A stretch of DNA of 64,000 bases from Thalassobellus sp050294475 (GTDB lineage: Bacteria; Bacteroidota; Bacteroidia; Flavobacteriales; Flavobacteriaceae). The notes below the pieces were generated by a model that was not told the origin of the DNA, searched no databases, and worked only from the letters and a program-made list of their open reading frames with translations. Numbering within the stretch: the stretch's first letter is position 1; each line of letters begins with the position of its first letter. Below are positions 34,237-43,500 of the stretch, piece after piece. The stretch is from contig JBNKOE010000022.1 in the NCBI GenBank assembly GCA_050294475.1, positions 1 to 64,000 on the forward strand, written 5' to 3'. The position numbers and the translations under genes are program-made.

Positions 34237-36591
34237 ATGAATAAATCATCCCATAATAAATTAGTATCCTTTATTTGGTCTATAGCAGACGATTGTTTAA
34301 GAGATGTTTACGTGCGAGGCAAATACAGAGACGTTATTTTACCAATGATTGTATTGCGTCGCTTAGATGCACTTTTAGAGCCAACGAAAGACAAAGTGTT
34401 AGAAGAATTGGCCTTTCAAAGAGATCAAATGGGCTTTACCGAATTAGAAGACAAAGGTTTTGAAGAGGCAACAGGCTATGTGTTTTATAACACGAGTAAA
34501 TGGACGTTACAAAAATTGAAAGATACGGCCACCAATAGCGCACAAATATTACAAGCCAATTTTGAAGACTACCTTAATGGTTTCAGTCCGAATGTGAAGG
34601 AAATCATCGAGAAGTTTAAACTTCGTAGTCAAGTGCGTCATATGGCAACTAAAGATGTATTGCTCGATGTTTTGGAAAAATTCACATCGTCTTACATCAA
34701 TTTAACACCATTTGATAAAGAAGATCCAGAGGGTAGAAAATTGCCTGCCTTGTCTAATTTAGGGATGGGTTATGTGTTTGAAGAACTCATTAGAAAATTC
34801 AACGAAGAAAATAACGAAGAAGCAGGAGAGCACTTTACACCTCGTGAAGTCATAGATTTGATGACACATATTATTTTCGACCCCATTAAAAACAATTTAC
34901 CACCGGTAATGACTATTTATGATCCTGCTTGTGGTAGTGGTGGTATGTTAACCGAATCTCAAAACTTTATCAAAGATGAAGAAGGTGAAATTCGTGCAAC
35001 TGGTGATGTGTATCTCTACGGAAAAGAAATAAACGACGAAACCTACGCTATTTGTAAAAGTGATATGATGATTAAGGGAAACAATCCTGAAAACATCAGA
35101 GTGGGTTCTACACTTTCTACTGATGAGTTTGCAGGAACAAAATTTGATTTTATGCTCTCTAATCCGCCTTATGGAAAGTCGTGGGGCAGTGAACAAAAAT
35201 ATATCAAAGATGGTAGTGATGTTATTGATTCGCGTTTCCAAATCAAGTTAAATAATTATTGGGATGTAGAAGAAGATGCTGATGCCATTCCGCGATCGTC
35301 GGACGGACAATTACTATTTTTAATGGAAATGGTTTCTAAAATGAAACCGCTTACTCAAAGTCCAACAGGAACACGTATTGCTTCTGTACATAATGGTAGT
35401 AGTCTATTTACAGGAGATGCTGGTGGAGGTGAAAGCAATATACGTAGATACATTATAGAAAACGATTGGTTAGAAGCTATTGTGCAATTACCAAACAACC
35501 TATTTTACAATACAGGCATTACTACTTATATCTGGATTTTAAGCAACAACAAACCAGTCAACCGTAAAGGTAAAGTGCAGTTAATTGATGCAGGACAGTT
35601 GTATCGTAAACTGCGTAAAAACTTAGGAAACAAAAACTGTGAGTTTGCACCCGAACATGTTACTGAAATTGTAAAAACATATACAAACATGAGTGTTGTA
35701 GAACGCGAGGGGGAACAAGGTATTTCTGCACAAGTGTTTGATAATATTGATTTTGGATATTACAAAGTTACCATTGAACGACCAAAACGCTTAAAAGCGC
35801 AATTTACAGCAGAGCGCATTGAAACCTTGCGATATGATAGGGTTTTACAAGAACCCATGCAATATGCTTGTGATACCTTTGGAGACAGTATTTATACAGA
35901 TATTAAAAAGCACGAAAAAGAAATTTTAGATTGGTGCGAAAAAAACGAACTTAATCTTTCATCTGCCAACAAAAAGAAATTGACTAAAAAGGAAACTTGG
36001 AAAAAACATTTAAACTTAGTAAAATTAGGAACCGCCTTATTAAAAGGCATAGGCCAAGCCGAATACAACGATTTCAACAAATTTAAATTGTTGGTAGATA
36101 CCGAAATTAAAAAACAAAAACTAAATGTAAGTGCCAGCGATAAAAAAGCCATTTTAAATGCCGTAAGTTGGTATGATGCTGAGGCTGAAAAAGTCATTAA
36201 AAAGGTTGAAAAACTCTCTGGTGATAAACTTGCCAAAGTGTTAAAACATTTAGATTGTGATGAAAGCCAATTAGCAGACTTTGGTTATTACGCAACCCCT
36301 AAAAAAGGAGAATACATAGTGTACGAAACAGAAAGCGACCTACGCGATACCGAAAACGTACCACTTAAAGACAACATACATAGTTATTTTTTATGTGAAG
36401 TGAAACCTCATGTACCAGAAGCTTGGATAAACCTAGATGCTACCAAAATTGGTTACGAAATCAGTTTTAACAAATACTTTTACAAGCATACGCCTTTACG
36501 TACTATAGAAGAAGTTACTGCCGATATTTTGGAGCTGGAACAGCAAAGTGAAGGTTTAATTAATGAAATACTTTTAATAAATGAGGACTAG
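34237..36591 (+). CDS. hsdM: Type I restriction-modification system, N6-adenine methyltransferase subunit
   Basis: The 784-aa protein has the HsdM N-terminal helical domain (FIWSIADDCLRDVYVRGKYRDVILPMIVLRRLDALL). The methyltransferase has the SAM motif YDPACGSGGML and the adenine motif NPPYG. The C-terminal part (about 560-784), with Lys-rich helices, is longer than in the classical 520-aa HsdM. It methylates the target adenine with HsdS. It overlaps the Kiwa-like gene by 11 bp. Confidence 0.95.
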   Translation: MNKSSHNKLVSFIWSIADDCLRDVYVRGKYRDVILPMIVLRRLDALLEPTKDKVLEELAFQRDQMGFTELEDKGFEEATGYVFYNTSKWTLQKLKDTATNSAQILQANFEDYLNGFSPNVKEIIEKFKLRSQVRHMATKDVLLDVLEKFTSSYINLTPFDKEDPEGRKLPALSNLGMGYVFEELIRKFNEENNEEAGEHFTPREVIDLMTHIIFDPIKNNLPPVMTIYDPACGSGGMLTESQNFIKDEEGEIRATGDVYLYGKEINDETYAICKSDMMIKGNNPENIRVGSTLSTDEFAGTKFDFMLSNPPYGKSWGSEQKYIKDGSDVIDSRFQIKLNNYWDVEEDADAIPRSSDGQLLFLMEMVSKMKPLTQSPTGTRIASVHNGSSLFTGDAGGGESNIRRYIIENDWLEAIVQLPNNLFYNTGITTYIWILSNNKPVNRKGKVQLIDAGQLYRKLRKNLGNKNCEFAPEHVTEIVKTYTNMSVVEREGEQGISAQVFDNIDFGYYKVTIERPKRLKAQFTAERIETLRYDRVLQEPMQYACDTFGDSIYTDIKKHEKEILDWCEKNELNLSSANKKKLTKKETWKKHLNLVKLGTALLKGIGQAEYNDFNKFKLLVDTEIKKQKLNVSASDKKAILNAVSWYDAEAEKVIKKVEKLSGDKLAKVLKHLDCDESQLADFGYYATPKKGEYIVYETESDLRDTENVPLKDNIHSYFLCEVKPHVPEAWINLDATKIGYEISFNKYFYKHTPLRTIEEVTADILELEQQSEGLINEILLINED

Positions 36592-37159
36592 GATAAAACT
36601 GTATGTAATTTCTCTTTGGTTATTATTCTTATTAATAATTATCAAAGAATTTAAGTGGGATATGTGGTGTAAAAATGTTGATTTTTGGACTAATCTTAAA
36701 ACATTAATATGTAATAATTTATTATCTACAAGTGCTTTCGTGTTACTTGTTTTGGGTATCATTTTTTTGTTTGACTTACGATATAAGATTGAAGGTACTT
36801 TGGACTTACCTAAAAAAGTAAAAGAGATCAAAAATTTGAATTATGAACATCTAACATTTTTAACAACTTATATAATTCCTTTTATCTGTTTTGAGCTTGA
36901 TGATTTAAGAAACACTTTCATTTTTGTGTTTTTGCTAGTAATAATTGGAGCTATTTATGTTAAAACAAATCTATTTTACTCTAATCCAACTCTAGCATTA
37001 TTAGGTTATCACATTTATGAAGTAAAAACATCAAAAGATACTGAAATGATTTTGATAACTCAAGGTAAACTAAACGAAGGTCAATCATTTTCTGATCTTA
37101 AGGTAGGCAATACAGTATATTATGCTAAACAAATTAATAAGCCAAAGTCAGATGAATAA
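36581..37159 (+). CDS. kwaA: Kiwa-like membrane protein KwaA
   Basis: The 192-aa protein has four predicted membrane helices (about 6-22, 48-66, 91-105, 111-128) and a soluble C-terminal tail with SNPTLALLGYHIYEV. Membrane topology, size and the directly following DUF4868 gene are those of KwaA, the membrane part of the Kiwa phage-defence system. The start lies 11 bp inside hsdM and the end overlaps kwaB by 8 bp. The assignment depends mostly on the KwaB partner. Confidence 0.72.
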   Translation: MRTRIKLYVISLWLLFLLIIIKEFKWDMWCKNVDFWTNLKTLICNNLLSTSAFVLLVLGIIFLFDLRYKIEGTLDLPKKVKEIKNLNYEHLTFLTTYIIPFICFELDDLRNTFIFVFLLVIIGAIYVKTNLFYSNPTLALLGYHIYEVKTSKDTEMILITQGKLNEGQSFSDLKVGNTVYYAKQINKPKSDE

Positions 37160-38111
37160 ACAACAACTAATCGAGACCCTAACGTTATATGTGAATGGGG
37201 AACACCAAATTTCTTCGGTACTATATTTTTTATTAAAAGTTGATGATGAATTAATCCCCAAAAAGGTCGATGTTTCGAATGAACTTCAACAAAAAATCAC
37301 AGCACAATTTATAAATTTTGTAAATGATAAATTTATAAATAACGAGGATTTGTCTTATTTAAATTTAAGCACACACGACGAAAGAAAAAATGTTGCCTAC
37401 AGATATGACTTTCAACAAGAGCCCGAAGAATTAGATTTTTTTAATGAGGTTAATAGGATAGATGAAATTGAGACCTTCAATTTTGGTGAAGATTCATTGG
37501 ATGATCTGTTTGGACATATTACAGTTGTTGGAAATGAAGAGTTTAAATTGACCACATTTAAAAAGCATCACCCAATTGATTTTGTAAAAAGAGACAGGAG
37601 ACTCTACATATTCCCTTCAGCTGAAAGGTTTGTAGAAATGCAAAAAGATGGGTTTATACTAAATAAGGGTTATGACTTAATCAAGGTAAATGGTGATTTA
37701 ATAGTAATAAGTCTTAAAACATTGGAAAAATACTTCTCTTTTGACAAGGTTTTAGAAGTGGAGTCAGAAGAATTTCTTGATGTAATAGAAGCTTCCAATT
37801 TTATAGAAAATATGGAAGAGTTAAAAGAATATGCTTCCAATAATAAAAGTTATCAAAGAAAACTTATATCGGCCAAAAGTACACCAGTGCTGGGTATGCA
37901 ATTTAATTCGGTATCTGCTTTTGTTGCAGGACATCCTAAGCTTAAGAACATTTTAAAATTGAATGATGCTAAATCTGCATTTAATTTAAGTTCTGCGAAT
38001 TCAAAGAAAATCTTCATAAAACTTCTGAATGATGATTATTTAAATTCAGATTTAACTGACCTTAATTATACTGCTAATTCTAAAGACAAGATTGAAGTTA
38101 ATGAAGAGTAG
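37152..38111 (+). CDS. kwaB: Kiwa-like DUF4868 protein KwaB
   Basis: This 319-aa soluble protein shows the DUF4868 pattern: RDRRLYIFPSAERFVEM, then GFILNKGYDLIKVNGDLIVIS, then LEKYFSFDKVLEV, and a C-terminal LLNDDYLNSDLTDLNYTANSK. In Kiwa, KwaB works with the membrane protein KwaA; phage sensing at the membrane is the published idea as I recall it. The start ATGAATAA overlaps the kwaA stop. The 3' end overlaps hsdS by 11 bp, so the pair is built into the hsd operon. Confidence 0.78.
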   Translation: MNKQQLIETLTLYVNGEHQISSVLYFLLKVDDELIPKKVDVSNELQQKITAQFINFVNDKFINNEDLSYLNLSTHDERKNVAYRYDFQQEPEELDFFNEVNRIDEIETFNFGEDSLDDLFGHITVVGNEEFKLTTFKKHHPIDFVKRDRRLYIFPSAERFVEMQKDGFILNKGYDLIKVNGDLIVISLKTLEKYFSFDKVLEVESEEFLDVIEASNFIENMEELKEYASNNKSYQRKLISAKSTPVLGMQFNSVSAFVAGHPKLKNILKLNDAKSAFNLSSANSKKIFIKLLNDDYLNSDLTDLNYTANSKDKIEVNEE

Positions 38112-39417
38112 TGCAATTGAAAAATACGACAGTTATAAAGATTCTGGTGTAGAATGGTTGGGTGAGATTCCTGAGCATTGGGAATGTATAAGAATGAAAC
38201 GCCTTTACAAAGATGTTTCAATTAAAAATAGACCTAATGAATTACTATCATCAGTTACTCAAGATAGAGGAGTGATACCAAGAGATTGGATAGATAGTCG
38301 AATGGTTATGCCAACTGGTAATCTCGAAACTTTCAAGTTTATTGAAAAAGAAGATTTTGCTATTAGTTTAAGGTCATTTGAAGGTGGACTTGAATACTGT
38401 TATCACGATGGTATAATAAGTCCAGCATATACGGTTCTTAAAAGGAGAAAAGAAAATTTACATCCATTATTCTATAAATACCTATTTAAATCAATTTCTT
38501 TTATTTCTGAACTTCAAACAAGTGTTGTTGGAATAAGGGAAGGTAAAAATATTAGTTTTCCAGAATTATCATATTCTTTTTTACCAGTCCCACCCCTACC
38601 AGAACAAACCGCCATTGCCCAATTTTTAGACGATAAAACCACCAAAATAGACCAAGCTATTGGCATCAAACAGCAACAAATAGCCCTATTAAAAGAACGC
38701 AAACAAATCCTCATACACAAAGCGGTAACACAAGGCTTAAACCCAAATGTAAAACTAAAAGATTCTGGTGTGGCGTGGATTGGTGAGATTCCTGAGCATT
38801 GGGATTGCGTGAAGTTTAAATTCGTTATAAGAACTAAAGCAAGACTAGGTTGGAAAGGGTTAAAAGCCTCTGAATATGTTGACCAAAGTGAATTTGGATT
38901 TTTATCAACACCTAACATTAAAAATAGAGATATTAATTATGATGAAGCATATTTTATTACGGAAAGGAGATATTACGAATCACCTGAAATTATGCTTCAG
39001 GAAGGAGATGTTTTATTAGTTAAGGACGGTTCAACCTTAGGAATAACAAATATAGTAAAAGAACTTCCCTTCAAATGTACTGTGAATTCTTCTATAGCAG
39101 TATTGAGAGTAGTAGATGGGATAAATCTTTTGCCTGAGTATCTAAATTTTTATCTTAAAAGTGAAACGTGTCAAAGAATTATTGAAAAGAAAAAAGACGG
39201 AATGGGTGTTCCTCATTTATTCCAATCTGATATTAACAACTTTAGCATTCCTATTTTTTCTATTGTTGAACAAAAAGAAATCGCCCAATATATAGAAACC
39301 GCATCGGCTAAAATAGAAACCGCCATTAGCCTTAAAACGCAAGAAATAGAAAAACTACAAGAGTATAAAAGTAGTCTCATCAATAGTGTGGTAACGGGTA
39401 AGGTTAGGGTTTGTTAA
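38101..39417 (+). CDS. hsdS: Type I restriction system specificity subunit
   Basis: The 438-aa protein has two target-recognition domains. Each half starts with the repeat YKDSGVEWLGEIPEHWE / KDSGVAWIGEIPEHWD and ends with a conserved helical spacer (PEQTAIAQFLDDKTTKIDQAIGIKQ; EQKEIAQYIETASAKIETAI). The near-identical 45-bp DNA segments at about 38139 and 38760 could allow domain shuffling. I chose the ATG at 38101 (11-bp overlap with kwaB). Confidence 0.95.
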   Translation: MKSSAIEKYDSYKDSGVEWLGEIPEHWECIRMKRLYKDVSIKNRPNELLSSVTQDRGVIPRDWIDSRMVMPTGNLETFKFIEKEDFAISLRSFEGGLEYCYHDGIISPAYTVLKRRKENLHPLFYKYLFKSISFISELQTSVVGIREGKNISFPELSYSFLPVPPLPEQTAIAQFLDDKTTKIDQAIGIKQQQIALLKERKQILIHKAVTQGLNPNVKLKDSGVAWIGEIPEHWDCVKFKFVIRTKARLGWKGLKASEYVDQSEFGFLSTPNIKNRDINYDEAYFITERRYYESPEIMLQEGDVLLVKDGSTLGITNIVKELPFKCTVNSSIAVLRVVDGINLLPEYLNFYLKSETCQRIIEKKKDGMGVPHLFQSDINNFSIPIFSIVEQKEIAQYIETASAKIETAISLKTQEIEKLQEYKSSLINSVVTGKVRVC

Positions 39418-39429
39418 AAATAGAAAAAT

Positions 39430-40506
39430 ATGGCAGCAGGAAATATACCAGCAGATTTAAAATTTGAAAATTTACCAGATTATAAATCAGTAATAGACAA
39501 ACTAAATAAAAGACATTATCCAAAGCATCTAATAATGGGGAATGGATTTAGTATGGCATACGACCATAAAATATTTTCCTATAATGCTTTGTATGATTTT
39601 ATAGAAAAACTGGAAGACCCTACATTAAGTAAGTTGTTTGAAGTCATCAATACAAAGAATTTTGAACTGGTAATGCGTCAATTGGACAACTTTATCGAGA
39701 TAGCGAAAGCATTTGACACAGATGGTACTTTAATAAAGGCTCTAACCGAAGCTCATCAATTATTACAACAAAGTTTGATTGATGCAGTAAGTTCTCTACA
39801 CCCAGAACATGTTTTTGAAGTTTCAGAAGATAAAAGTAAAGCGTGTTTTGATTTCTTAAATGAATATTTAGAAAAGCAAGGAATGGTCTTTTCCACTAAT
39901 TATGATTTGTTATTATACTGGGTTTTAATGCGTAATGAATCTAAACAAGCCAATGATGGCTTTGGAAGAGAACACTTAAACCCTGTAGCTACGCGGAGAG
40001 GTCAAGAGGATGCCGAATATGGTGACCTAAATTGGGGAAAACATAAGGAAGAACAAAAAGTTTTTCATGTACATGGTACTTTACCAATTTTTGATACAGG
40101 TACCGAAATTGAGAAAGAGGTTTACCGTGACCGAAACTATCTCTTACAAAACATTAAAGATAGAATGAGTAAGATGGAATATCCGATTTTTGTTACGGCA
40201 GGTGATGGAACTGAAAAGTTAAAGCACATTTATCACAATAGATATTTAACCTATTGCTACGAAAAATTGAGTGCAATTACAGGCTCTTTAGTTTCTTTTG
40301 GCTTCAACTTTGGTGAATACGATTATCATATTATCGATGCTGTAAATAAAGCGGCAAAAAGAGGAGCTCAATCAGGAGAAAAACTGTTCAGTATTTACAT
40401 TGGTGTTTATTCTGAAAACGACCTTAATTACATTAAAAGCATTCAAGAAAAATTCGATTGTAAAGTGAATGTTTATAATTCGAAAACTGCTAATATTTGG
40501 GGATAG
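39430..40506 (+). CDS. DUF4917 (SIR2-like) protein
   Basis: The 358-aa protein has SIR2-like motifs: HLIMGNGFSMAYD (G-x-G-F-S loop), VFSTNYDLLLYWVL (TNYD), KVFHVHGTLPIF (H-x-HG) and a late LVSFGFNFGEYDYHII. This is the DUF4917 pattern. SIR2-like enzymes in defence systems often cleave NAD+; activity here is not shown. It lies 12 bp after hsdS and 6 bp before the giant ATPase, so it is probably coupled to both. Confidence 0.75.
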   Translation: MAAGNIPADLKFENLPDYKSVIDKLNKRHYPKHLIMGNGFSMAYDHKIFSYNALYDFIEKLEDPTLSKLFEVINTKNFELVMRQLDNFIEIAKAFDTDGTLIKALTEAHQLLQQSLIDAVSSLHPEHVFEVSEDKSKACFDFLNEYLEKQGMVFSTNYDLLLYWVLMRNESKQANDGFGREHLNPVATRRGQEDAEYGDLNWGKHKEEQKVFHVHGTLPIFDTGTEIEKEVYRDRNYLLQNIKDRMSKMEYPIFVTAGDGTEKLKHIYHNRYLTYCYEKLSAITGSLVSFGFNFGEYDYHIIDAVNKAAKRGAQSGEKLFSIYIGVYSENDLNYIKSIQEKFDCKVNVYNSKTANIWG

Positions 40507-40512
40507 TTAAAT

Positions 40513-43500
40513 ATGAAAGAATTCGTCTTACAACTTAAAAAGGATAAAATAAACCTTTATAAAAAAGACTATCACGAGATGGTTGCAGCTTATAATAGAG
40601 AAGTAGCTACTACTAGTGGTTATAATGGTAGACAAATATTAGAACTTTTGCAAAACTGCGATGACCAAAAGTCGGAGAGTGTTGTTATAGAAATTGATAG
40701 ACAGAATAATAGACTTTTAATAGCAAATAAAGGCATACCATTTTCAAAAGCTGGTTATAGGTCGTTAGCAACGAGTAATTTATCCTCAAAAATAGATAAA
40801 ACTCAATATATTGGAAATAAAGGATTAGGGTTTAGATCTATCTTAAATTGGTCTGTTGAGGTATCAATTTATAGCAATGGGTTTAAAGTTACTTACTCTG
40901 ATAAAAATAAAATAAAGGCATTTGATGAAGCTTTTGACGAAACTATAAAAAATGAAATAAGAGAAACTTATAATTTACAAAGCACGGTTTATCCAATACC
41001 CGTTTTGTCTGTTCCTAAAATAACTGAAACAGATAAGTATGATGAATACGCTTCGGTTATAGAGTTAAATTATAAAAGTGATTTTACTAAAAGTATAGAT
41101 GATCAAATAAAAACTATTACCTCAGAAACTATTTTGTTTCTTCATTGTATAAAAAGTATAAAGTTTGTTGGTTTTGATTTCAAAACGGATATTCATATTA
41201 ACAGAGAAACTGAAGGCTTAGTAAAAGGAAGTATTCAGAAAATTACAAATGATGTTGAAACTTGGGATGTTTACCAAGATGAGGACAGACTGCCTGATAA
41301 ATATCAAAACCAGCAAGGAATTATTGAAAATTACCAGATTCGTATTGCAGTACCTAGAAACGAAACCAAAAACCTTTATAAGTTGTATTCCTTTTTTGCA
41401 ACTAATATAAATCTACACTTTCCTTATATTATTCATGCCACTTTCGATCTAGACCAAAACAGAAAGCATTTAGAAAATTCTGATAAAAATAAATTTGTAG
41501 TCGAAAAGCTAACTGAGTTAATGTGTAAAATGGCATTATTTAAAACTGAAGACAAAGTAGATTGGTCGGCGTTTAAATTATTACAATACAATACTGAAAA
41601 TGAAAATTTACAAGAATTAGGTTTTTATGAAAATTTAGATAAGGTTATCCAGAATGAGAATATCATTCCTTGTGCAAGTGAGGTTTATTGTTCACTTAAC
41701 GAAGCAGTGTATTTAGATGAAGAATTTTCTAATTTAATTCAGAGCGGAAATGGAGGAGCTATTTTCAAAAAACATATAAAGCCAGTTTTCACTGGTGTGA
41801 ATTTAAATGTATTAAAACCAAAATACGGTGCTTATAAATATTTTATTGATTTAATAAATAAATGGAGTCAAACTATTATTAGTTTAGAAGTTAGGTCTAA
41901 AGTAATTCAATATTTAGTTAATAGAAACAATACCAAAGGTCTTAAGGATAAATTTAATATTTTACTTAATGAAGACTTAAAAATAATTGATAAGGAAAAT
42001 GAAATTTTTACGCATTTAAATAAAGAATTAGAAATACCTGATTATTGTTTAATTGAAGTACTACATCCAAGTCTTTTTGATAGCTTAATCAGTGTTTTTA
42101 ATATCAAAGAAGAATCAAAAAAGGATAGAGCAAGAGCTTTGCAAGGTCTTTTAAAAAGTATAGATAATGTACATTCCTATGAGTTTATACCGCTGTCTAG
42201 AAAAATAGTAAACAATACACATAGTCATTTTGTTAAGGAGCCAGAGAAGAAAATTGATACAATTAAAAAGATGATTTCTGCGCTTTACAATAATTATGAC
42301 CCAAATACGAATTATACTTCAATTGGGGTATTGGATGTTCCTTTATTAGATAAAAATAATAATATAGTAAAGGCGTCAGATTTATATTTTTCTGATGATT
42401 ATCCTATTGGACAAATTTGTTTGGACATTTTCGGTGGGACACATCAAAAAAGAAATCAAGTCAATAGTATAGAATCACTTGGTTTAGAGAATAAAAATGT
42501 AAATGATGTTCAGAAGTTTTTAAGTTGGTTAGGTGTAAACAATTTCGTTAAATATCATTATAATACAATTAGTAATACAAACCATAGTTATGTTAGAAGA
42601 GTTGTAGGTTATGCGCCAACAACTGCTAATGTGCAAGTTTTAGACTTTGAAGAAAGAGACACCTTATTAGAAAATTTGACTGCTGAACAATTTATTCTTT
42701 GGGTAATTAAAGATTCTAAGTTGTCGGATAATTTAAATCAGCTAGAAAGGAAACACGGGGAAGTAGTTAAATTTAAATACCATACCAATTACAGTAAATC
42801 TCACATAAAAAGTTATTTAGCAGAATTAATTGAAAAAGATTTTTATAATTTTCGAAATCATTTAATGGATAATACTTTTAAGTCTATTAATGATATAGAA
42901 ATTGATTATTCTAGTAGTTTGTTCAAGAAACATGATATTAAAAGAAAAGATGTAGATGTTGTTTTAAGGCAATTAGGGGCTTGTTCCGATTTCAATGAGT
43001 TATCAATTGAACGTGTTCAAGAAATATTAGAAAAGATTAATACCGTTTACGAAAATGGTAGAAATACATCCGCCTATTATAGACGTGCCTATTTACATTT
43101 TGAAGAAAACGAAGAACCTTTAACTAAGAATTTTAAGCTTTTTGCAAAAGACCATGAAGGGCTAAAATTATTTAATCAAGACCAAATTTATTATAGTGAC
43201 AAAGTAAAATTACCAAATAAATTAAGAGCAGAGTTTCCTGTGTTTAATTTTCCGAAAAGATCTGGAGGTAAAAAAGCAATACAATTTTTTAGGATAAATG
43301 ATTTATCTGAGATTGAAATTGAATTAGATGATTTTGACAAAGATGATTTAGTTTCTAAATTACTACATGATTATTTAGTTGAACTATACCCATTTATTCT
43401 AATTCACAGAATAAATGCTTTGGATAATGAAACTACTAAAAGAAAAGACGCATCAAAATTACAGCAATTGGTTGTTAACGTGTGTAATGAAGTTGTAACT

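Noticed and set aside
35892..36236. Long minus-strand open frame inside hsdM
   Set aside because: It lies fully in the hsdM frame on the other strand and reads Ser/Phe-rich low-complexity sequence that comes from Lys/Glu-rich codons of hsdM. It has no own promoter or family.
39430..40506. Calling the SIR2-like gene ThsA of Thoeris or a DSR protein
   Set aside because: No TIR-domain gene is near, and the motifs fit DUF4917 better than ThsA or DSR.
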